Of a stretch of 18,125 nucleotides of DNA, positions 14,201 to 18,125 are shown one piece after another; position 1 is the stretch's first letter; every line of letters starts with the position of its first letter. The DNA is taken from the NCBI GenBank assembly GCA_043762325.1, contig JAYUMU010000030.1:1-18125 (forward strand), given 5' to 3'. The notes beneath the pieces were generated by a model. It was not told where the DNA came from. It was given only the letters and a program-made list of their open reading frames with translations, and searched no databases. Made by a program: the position numbers and the translations under genes. Source of the stretch: JANXSS01 sp025356535. GTDB lineage: Bacteria; Pseudomonadota; Gammaproteobacteria; Burkholderiales; Burkholderiaceae_D.

Positions 14201-14240
14201 CCCGGCGCAGTCGCCCGGCCGTATCGCTGGCCGCGCCGGG
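14201..14240. promoter_or_regulatory. Dyad symmetry upstream of the gcdH promoter
   Basis: CCCGGCGC (14201-14208) and GCGCCGGG (14233-14240) are perfect 8-bp inverted arms 24 bases apart, ending two bases before the proposed -35 box. They could be an operator for either divergent gene, or just GC-rich chance symmetry. Confidence 0.3.
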
Positions 14241-14242
14241 CG

Positions 14243-14272
14243 TCGAAAATCGTATTTCCTGGCGCATATAAT
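14243..14272 (+). promoter_or_regulatory. Sigma-70-type promoter of gcdH
   Basis: A perfect -10 TATAAT (14267-14272) lies 18 bases from a -35-like TCGAAA (14243-14248, four of six matches to TTGACA). The predicted start near 14280 gives a leader of about 18 bases containing AAGGA before the gcdH ATG at 14298. Confidence 0.7.
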
Positions 14273-14297
14273 ATAAGACCCTCACCAAGGACACATC

Positions 14298-15500
14298 ATG
14301 AACGCTCCGGAGACCGGCAAAAAACTCAAGGCCCAGTTTCACTGGGATGACCCGCTACTGCTCAATGCGCAGCTGACCGACGACGAGCGGATGGTGCGCG
14401 AAGCGGCGGCCGCCTATTGCCAGGACAAGCTGCAACCGCGGGTGCTGGAGGCGTTCCGCCATGAAAAGACCGATCCGTCGATCTTTCGCGAGATGGGCGA
14501 GCTCGGCCTGCTGGGCCCGACGATTCCGGAACAATACGGCGGCCCCGGCTTGAGCTACGTCTGCTACGGCCTGATCGCCCGCGAAGTCGAGCGCGTCGAT
14601 TCGGGCTATCGGTCGATGATGAGCGTGCAGTCCTCGCTGGTGATGGTGCCGATCTACGAGTTCGGCACCGAAGCGCAGCGCCAGAAGTTCCTGCCGAAGC
14701 TGGCAACCGGCGAATGGATCGGCTGCTTCGGCCTGACCGAGCCGAACCATGGCTCGGACCCGAGTTCGATGATCACCCGCGCCAAGAAAGTCCCGGGCGG
14801 CTACAGCGTCAGCGGCAGCAAGATGTGGATCTCGAATTCCCCGATTGCCGACGTCTTCGTGGTCTGGGCGAAGGACGACGAAGGCGCGATTCGCGGCTTC
14901 ATCCTCGAAAAAGGCATGGCCGGCCTGACCGCGCCGGCAATCCACGGCAAGTTCGGCCTGCGCGCATCGATCACCGGCGAAATCGTCATGGACGGCGTCT
15001 TCTGCCCCGAAGAAAATGCCTTCCCCGAGGTGCGCGGCCTCAAAGGCCCGTTCACCTGCCTCAATTCCGCCCGCTACGGCATCGCCTGGGGCGCACTCGG
15101 TGCAGCCGAATCCTGCTGGCACATCGCCCGCCAGTACGTGCTGGACCGGCACCAGTTCGGCCGGCCGCTGGCAGCCAATCAGCTGATCCAGAAAAAACTG
15201 GCCGACATGCAGACCGAGATCACGCTGGGCCTGCAGGGTTGCCTGCGCCTGGGCCGCATGAAGGACGAGGGCACCGCAGCCGTCGAGATCACCTCGATGA
15301 TGAAACGCAATTCCTGCGGCAAGTCGCTCGACATCGCGCGGGTAGCGCGGGACATGCTGGGTGGCAATGGCATTTCCGATGAATTCGGCGTCATCCGCCA
15401 CATGGTCAACCTGGAAGTCGTCAACACCTACGAAGGCACGCACGACATTCACGCATTGATTCTCGGCCGGGCGCAGACCGGTATCCAGGCCTTTCAATAA
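14298..15500 (+). CDS. gcdH: Glutaryl-CoA dehydrogenase (acyl-CoA dehydrogenase family)
   Basis: This 400-residue flavoprotein should oxidise and decarboxylate glutaryl-CoA to crotonyl-CoA in lysine, tryptophan or aromatic degradation. The N-terminal block FHWDDPLLLNAQLTDDERMV is characteristic of the GcdH subfamily. FAD/substrate blocks are GCFGLTEPNHGSDPSSM (142-158), KMWISNSPIADVFVVWAK (174-191) and RHQFGRPLAANQLIQKKLAD (285-304). The likely catalytic base is E379 in NTYEGTHDIHAL, followed by the ILGRAQTGIQAF end seen in GcdH. AAGGA and a clear promoter precede the ATG. It is divergent from the AMP-binding-like gene, not next to a CoA-transferase gene as in some relatives. A 9-bp hairpin follows 19 bases after the stop. 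Confidence 0.94.
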   Translation: MNAPETGKKLKAQFHWDDPLLLNAQLTDDERMVREAAAAYCQDKLQPRVLEAFRHEKTDPSIFREMGELGLLGPTIPEQYGGPGLSYVCYGLIAREVERVDSGYRSMMSVQSSLVMVPIYEFGTEAQRQKFLPKLATGEWIGCFGLTEPNHGSDPSSMITRAKKVPGGYSVSGSKMWISNSPIADVFVVWAKDDEGAIRGFILEKGMAGLTAPAIHGKFGLRASITGEIVMDGVFCPEENAFPEVRGLKGPFTCLNSARYGIAWGALGAAESCWHIARQYVLDRHQFGRPLAANQLIQKKLADMQTEITLGLQGCLRLGRMKDEGTAAVEITSMMKRNSCGKSLDIARVARDMLGGNGISDEFGVIRHMVNLEVVNTYEGTHDIHALILGRAQTGIQAFQ

Positions 15501-15519
15501 TCTTCTGCATTTGGTGCCT

Positions 15520-15541
15520 GCTGGCAGCGTTTGCTGCCAGC
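15520..15541 (+). terminator. Hairpin downstream of gcdH
   Basis: GCTGGCAGC (15520-15528) and GCTGCCAGC (15533-15541) form a perfect 9-bp stem with a GTTT loop, 19 bases after the gcdH stop and 50 bases before the next gene's ATG. The bases that follow (ATTACGG) are not T-rich, so termination may be partial and allow read-through into the transporter gene. Confidence 0.6.
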
Positions 15542-15591
15542 ATTACGGCTTCGTGCCCTTGGGCACCAACCGTCGCATTGCGCGCCACTCC

Positions 15592-15864
15592 ATGATGCCC
15601 TCACATTTTGCCAGCCTGCCGAACCTGATCGGCACAATTGCCGCCATCCTCACCACGATCGCCTTCATACCGCAAGCCTGGCTGACCTGGAAGTCACGCC
15701 GTGCCGAGGGCGTCTCGCTTGCCACCTACAGCATGTTTACCATCGGCGTCGGCTTGTGGTTCCTGTATGGCCTGATGCTCAATGCCTGGCCGGTGATCAT
15801 TGCAAATTTCCTCACGCTGGTCCTGGCAGTGTTCATCCTGATCATGAAGCTGCGCTTCGGCTGA
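15592..15864 (+). CDS. SemiSWEET-type sugar transporter
   Basis: This 90-residue membrane protein has the three-helix MtN3/PQ-loop layout of bacterial SemiSWEETs, which work as dimers in sugar transport. Helix 1 (about 9-31) contains the PQ pair P27-Q28 in TIAFIPQAWLTW. A basic loop KSRRAEGVSLATYSMF (34-49) matches the family, followed by helix 2 (about 46-64) with GLWFLYGLML and helix 3 (about 66-86). Adjacent ATGs at 15592 and 15595 are both possible starts; a weak ribosome-binding site precedes them. The frame is open further upstream via TTG at 15511, but that would translate the hairpin at 15520-15541. The sugar is not predictable. Confidence 0.9.
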   Translation: MMPSHFASLPNLIGTIAAILTTIAFIPQAWLTWKSRRAEGVSLATYSMFTIGVGLWFLYGLMLNAWPVIIANFLTLVLAVFILIMKLRFG

Positions 15865-15870
15865 GCCGAT

Positions 15871-15892
15871 GCCGCATGCGGGATGCTGCGGC
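15871..15892. terminator. Short hairpin between convergent SemiSWEET and tsaC genes
   Basis: GCCGCA (15871-15876) and TGCGGC (15887-15892) form a 6-bp stem in the 53-base convergent gap. No T-run follows. This is weak evidence for a terminator. Confidence 0.3.
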
Positions 15893-15917
15893 GAGGGAAA
15901 GCCTTTGGCACGGCATC

Positions 15918-16994
15918 TCAGCCGCGCACCGTTGCCAGCAGTCGCCCGAGCACCTCGGCGGACCCGTGTGCGGCCCGCTGCAGGCGATCGTTGACTGCAT
16001 GCCAGGCGGCCGACGCCGGCGGTGCTTCCACGACGATCAGGTCCGCATCCGCATGGTCGAGCCGGCGTAGTCCGGCATACAGGTCATGTCCGTAGGCCGC
16101 CGGTTCGGCCTGCAGTGCAGCGCTCGCCACGGCTTCGGCCTGCGCCGCAGCACCGGATGCCCTGCGCAGCGCCGCCTGCGGCATGTGATGCATCAGCGCC
16201 ACGCGCCAGCCGGCAGCATTCAATTTTTCCAGTATCCCGACGATCTGCCCGCCGGCCACGATTGCCACCGGCGTTTGCGGTGCGTAGTGGGATTCGAGCG
16301 TGCCGGAGGCGCGCGGCGCTGCCGCATCCGGCTGCGCCGGCATGACGCCGAGCACCTGTGCAATCTGCAGGCTGTCGACGTACCCCGGTCGCAGCAGCAC
16401 CGGACGGCCGCGTGTCAGGTCGAGGATCGTCGACTCGATGCCGACGGCGCTCTGGCCGCCGTCGAGCACGCAGCGCACCAGCGGCGAGCCGGCGAACTCC
16501 TCGCGCACATGCGCCGCCGTGGTCGGGCTGACATGGCCGAAGCGGTTCGCCGAGGGCGCGGCAATGCCACCGGCGCCGCCCTGGAAGCTGCGCAGCAATG
16601 CCTGCGCCACCGGATGGGCCGGGCAGCGCAGGCCGATCGATTGCTGGCCGCCGGCGACCGTGTCGGGTATGCGGGCCGCGCGCGGCAGGATCAGCGTCAG
16701 CGGACCCGGCCAGAAAGCGGCGATCAGCTGTTGCGCGGCCGCGCCGACATCGCTGCTCCAGTAGGCAACGTCAGCCCCCGGTGCCAGGTGCACGATCAAC
16801 GGATGATTCTCCGGGCGCCCCTTGGCGCGGTAGATGGCGCGCACGGCAAGCGGATTCTGCGCATCGGCGCCCAGGCCGTAGACGGTCTCGGTCGGAAAGG
16901 CGACCAGTTCGCCGGCTTCGAGCAGGCGCGCCGCCGCCTCGATGGCTGCCCGGTCGGCTGCCTGCGCATCGCTTGTCGGCACGGCCGCACTCAT
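15918..16994 (-). CDS. tsaC: L-threonylcarbamoyladenylate synthase (Sua5 type)
   Basis: This 358-residue enzyme makes threonylcarbamoyl-AMP from threonine, bicarbonate and ATP, the first step of tRNA t6A37 synthesis. The YrdC domain (about 14-200) has PTETVYGLG (34-42), the KGRPENHPL substrate loop (58-66), GPLTLILP (97-104) and PSANRFGHVSPT (147-158). GTLESHYAP (231-239) links to the C-terminal Sua5 domain (about 240-358), so this is the long Sua5 form (TsaC2), not the short TsaC. I choose the ATG at 16994, 34 bases after the purK stop. The frame stays open upstream inside purK, but that leader is Arg/Pro/Ser-rich shadow sequence. It is probably co-transcribed with purK. Confidence 0.94.
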   Translation of the reverse strand: MSAAVPTSDAQAADRAAIEAAARLLEAGELVAFPTETVYGLGADAQNPLAVRAIYRAKGRPENHPLIVHLAPGADVAYWSSDVGAAAQQLIAAFWPGPLTLILPRAARIPDTVAGGQQSIGLRCPAHPVAQALLRSFQGGAGGIAAPSANRFGHVSPTTAAHVREEFAGSPLVRCVLDGGQSAVGIESTILDLTRGRPVLLRPGYVDSLQIAQVLGVMPAQPDAAAPRASGTLESHYAPQTPVAIVAGGQIVGILEKLNAAGWRVALMHHMPQAALRRASGAAAQAEAVASAALQAEPAAYGHDLYAGLRRLDHADADLIVVEAPPASAAWHAVNDRLQRAAHGSAEVLGRLLATVRG

Positions 16995-17028
16995 GCTGCG
17001 ATGCGACGGTGCGGGCCGGCCAGTACCA

Positions 17029-18125
17029 TCACGGTGCAATGCCGAGAATCGCGCAAGCCGCCTGCAGGCTTTCCAGCACGGCCGCCATGGTCGGCGCGAC
17101 GAAGGTGACATGGCCCATCTTGCGGCCGGGGCGCGCCTCTTCCTTGCCGTACAGGTGCAGACAGGCGCCGGGCACGGCCAGTATCCTTTCCCAATCGGGC
17201 TCGACCGGGCCTGGCTGCGCGGCCGATGCGAACCACAGGTCGCCGAGAAAATTGAGCATCACCGCCGGCGAATGCTGGCGCACGTCGCCCAGCGGCAGGC
17301 GCGCCATGGCCCGCACCTGCTGCGCGAACTGGCTGGTGACGCAGGCATCCATCGTGTAGTGGCCGCTGTTGTGCGGACGCGGCGCCATTTCATTGACCAC
17401 CAGGCTGCCATCGTCAAGCACGAAAAATTCGATGCACAGCACGCCGACATAGCCGAGTTCGGCCACCATGGCTTGCGCCGCCCGCTGCGCCCTGGCGGCG
17501 CAGTCGTCCGACACGTTCGGGCCCGGCACGGTGGTGGTAAACAGCACGCCGTCGCGGTGCACGTTTTCGGCGATCGGGTATACGACCGATTCGCCGTCCA
17601 CGCCGCGCGCCGTCAGCACCGACACCTCATACGCCAGCGGCAGCATTTTTTCCAATAGGCAAGTTACCTCGCCCATTTCCGCGAAAGCGGCGCGCACCTC
17701 GTCGCGCGTGCGCACGCGGAACTGGCCCTTGCCGTCATAGCCCATGCGCACGGTTTTCAGTATGCCTGGCAGCAAGTCGTCGGCTATGCTGTCGATATCG
17801 GCCTGCGTGGCGATGACCATGTGCGGCGCCGGCAGCACGCCGGACTTGGCCGCGCAGTCGACAAAGAAACGCTTTTCCGCGATGCGGTCCTGCGCCACCG
17901 ACACGCCATGCGCATCGGGCGCGACGAACACGCGTTCGGCCAGGCGCGACAGGCTGTCGGCCGGCACGTTTTCGAATTCCGTGGTGACGGCAAGGCATTG
18001 CGCGGCCAGGGCGTCGAGGCCGGCCGCATCGCTGTAGCCGGCATTCACCAGGCGCTGCGCCACCTGCCCCGCAGGGCAGGCATCCGACGGTTCCAGTACA
18101 GCCACCTGATAGCCCATGCCTTGCG
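17029..18125 (-). CDS. purK: 5-(carboxyamino)imidazole ribonucleotide synthase PurK, N-terminus cut by window edge
   Basis: This ATP-grasp enzyme of purine synthesis converts AIR plus bicarbonate and ATP to N5-CAIR. The visible part is about 364 residues and the frame stays open to the window edge, reading QG before MGYQVAVLEP. This is the normal internal segment after the N-terminal GGGQLG motif, so roughly 20-30 residues lie outside. Visible blocks are TTEFENVP (45-52), ILKTVRMGYDGKGQ (119-132), EVSVLTARG (164-172), GYVGVLCIEFFV (224-235), NEMAPRPHNSGHYTMDAC (243-260), NFLGDLW and, near the C terminus, HLYGKEEARPGRKMGHV. It is followed closely by tsaC, a common purE-purK-sua5 order in betaproteobacteria; purE would lie beyond the edge. 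Confidence 0.96.
   Translation of the reverse strand, partial: QGMGYQVAVLEPSDACPAGQVAQRLVNAGYSDAAGLDALAAQCLAVTTEFENVPADSLSRLAERVFVAPDAHGVSVAQDRIAEKRFFVDCAAKSGVLPAPHMVIATQADIDSIADDLLPGILKTVRMGYDGKGQFRVRTRDEVRAAFAEMGEVTCLLEKMLPLAYEVSVLTARGVDGESVVYPIAENVHRDGVLFTTTVPGPNVSDDCAARAQRAAQAMVAELGYVGVLCIEFFVLDDGSLVVNEMAPRPHNSGHYTMDACVTSQFAQQVRAMARLPLGDVRQHSPAVMLNFLGDLWFASAAQPGPVEPDWERILAVPGACLHLYGKEEARPGRKMGHVTFVAPTMAAVLESLQAACAILGIAP

Noticed and set aside
14355..15497. 380-codon antisense frame opposite gcdH
   Set aside because: GcdH is complete and unmistakable on the plus strand; the antisense product is a GC-bias artefact.
1..18125. CRISPR array, tRNA or rRNA genes, prophage or defence island
   Set aside because: No regularly spaced repeats, cloverleaf-like segments, phage structural genes or known defence genes were seen anywhere in the window.

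Overview
The window is high-GC DNA, almost certainly from a betaproteobacterium. The gene set (purK followed by a Sua5-type synthase, a TcdA dehydratase, a GcdH-like acyl-CoA dehydrogenase, PdxH, MsrA) and codon use fit Burkholderiales, most likely Oxalobacteraceae. The family assignment is inferred from protein style, not from any rRNA or database match.

Region 1 (1-3262) is mobile DNA. Positions 1-248 hold unidentified sequence with two short direct repeats that resemble IS21-type ends. Next to it is an IS66-family element (249-3262) with both termini readable. On the minus strand it carries tnpA, tnpB, tnpC and a fourth passenger gene whose product appears to contain two copies of one small beta-rich module. 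A 14-bp perfect hairpin sits on the tnpB stop codon.

Region 2 (3263-5091) is an AT-richer spacer with a long GNRA-capped hairpin. It is followed by an unrecognised His/Cys-rich, probably tail-anchored protein and a convergent DUF1003 membrane protein, whose C-terminal tail is translated through two hairpins.

Region 3 (5092-10416) holds a soluble PAS histidine kinase without a partner regulator, an MFS transporter, a class C beta-lactamase-like serine hydrolase with a small upstream gene, and a lipoprotein-type metallophosphatase. The MFS and hydrolase genes converge on a 127-bp imperfect palindrome that supplies both stop codons.

Region 4 (10496-15864) is housekeeping and stress metabolism. 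It contains tcdA (tRNA ct6A formation), a hemerythrin-like gene one base upstream of pdxH, msrA, a short degenerate AMP-binding-like protein lacking the P-loop, gcdH with a readable sigma-70 promoter, and a SemiSWEET sugar transporter.

Region 5 (15918-18125) is the end of a minus-strand purine/tRNA-modification operon, purK then tsaC/sua5. The sua5 and tcdA products act at the start and end of the same tRNA position-37 modification pathway, although the genes are about 4.5 kb apart.

I found no tRNA, rRNA, CRISPR array or prophage, and no clear multi-gene novel system. The least explained items are the IS66 passenger, the 127-bp palindrome, the tail-anchored orphan and the AMP-binding remnant.
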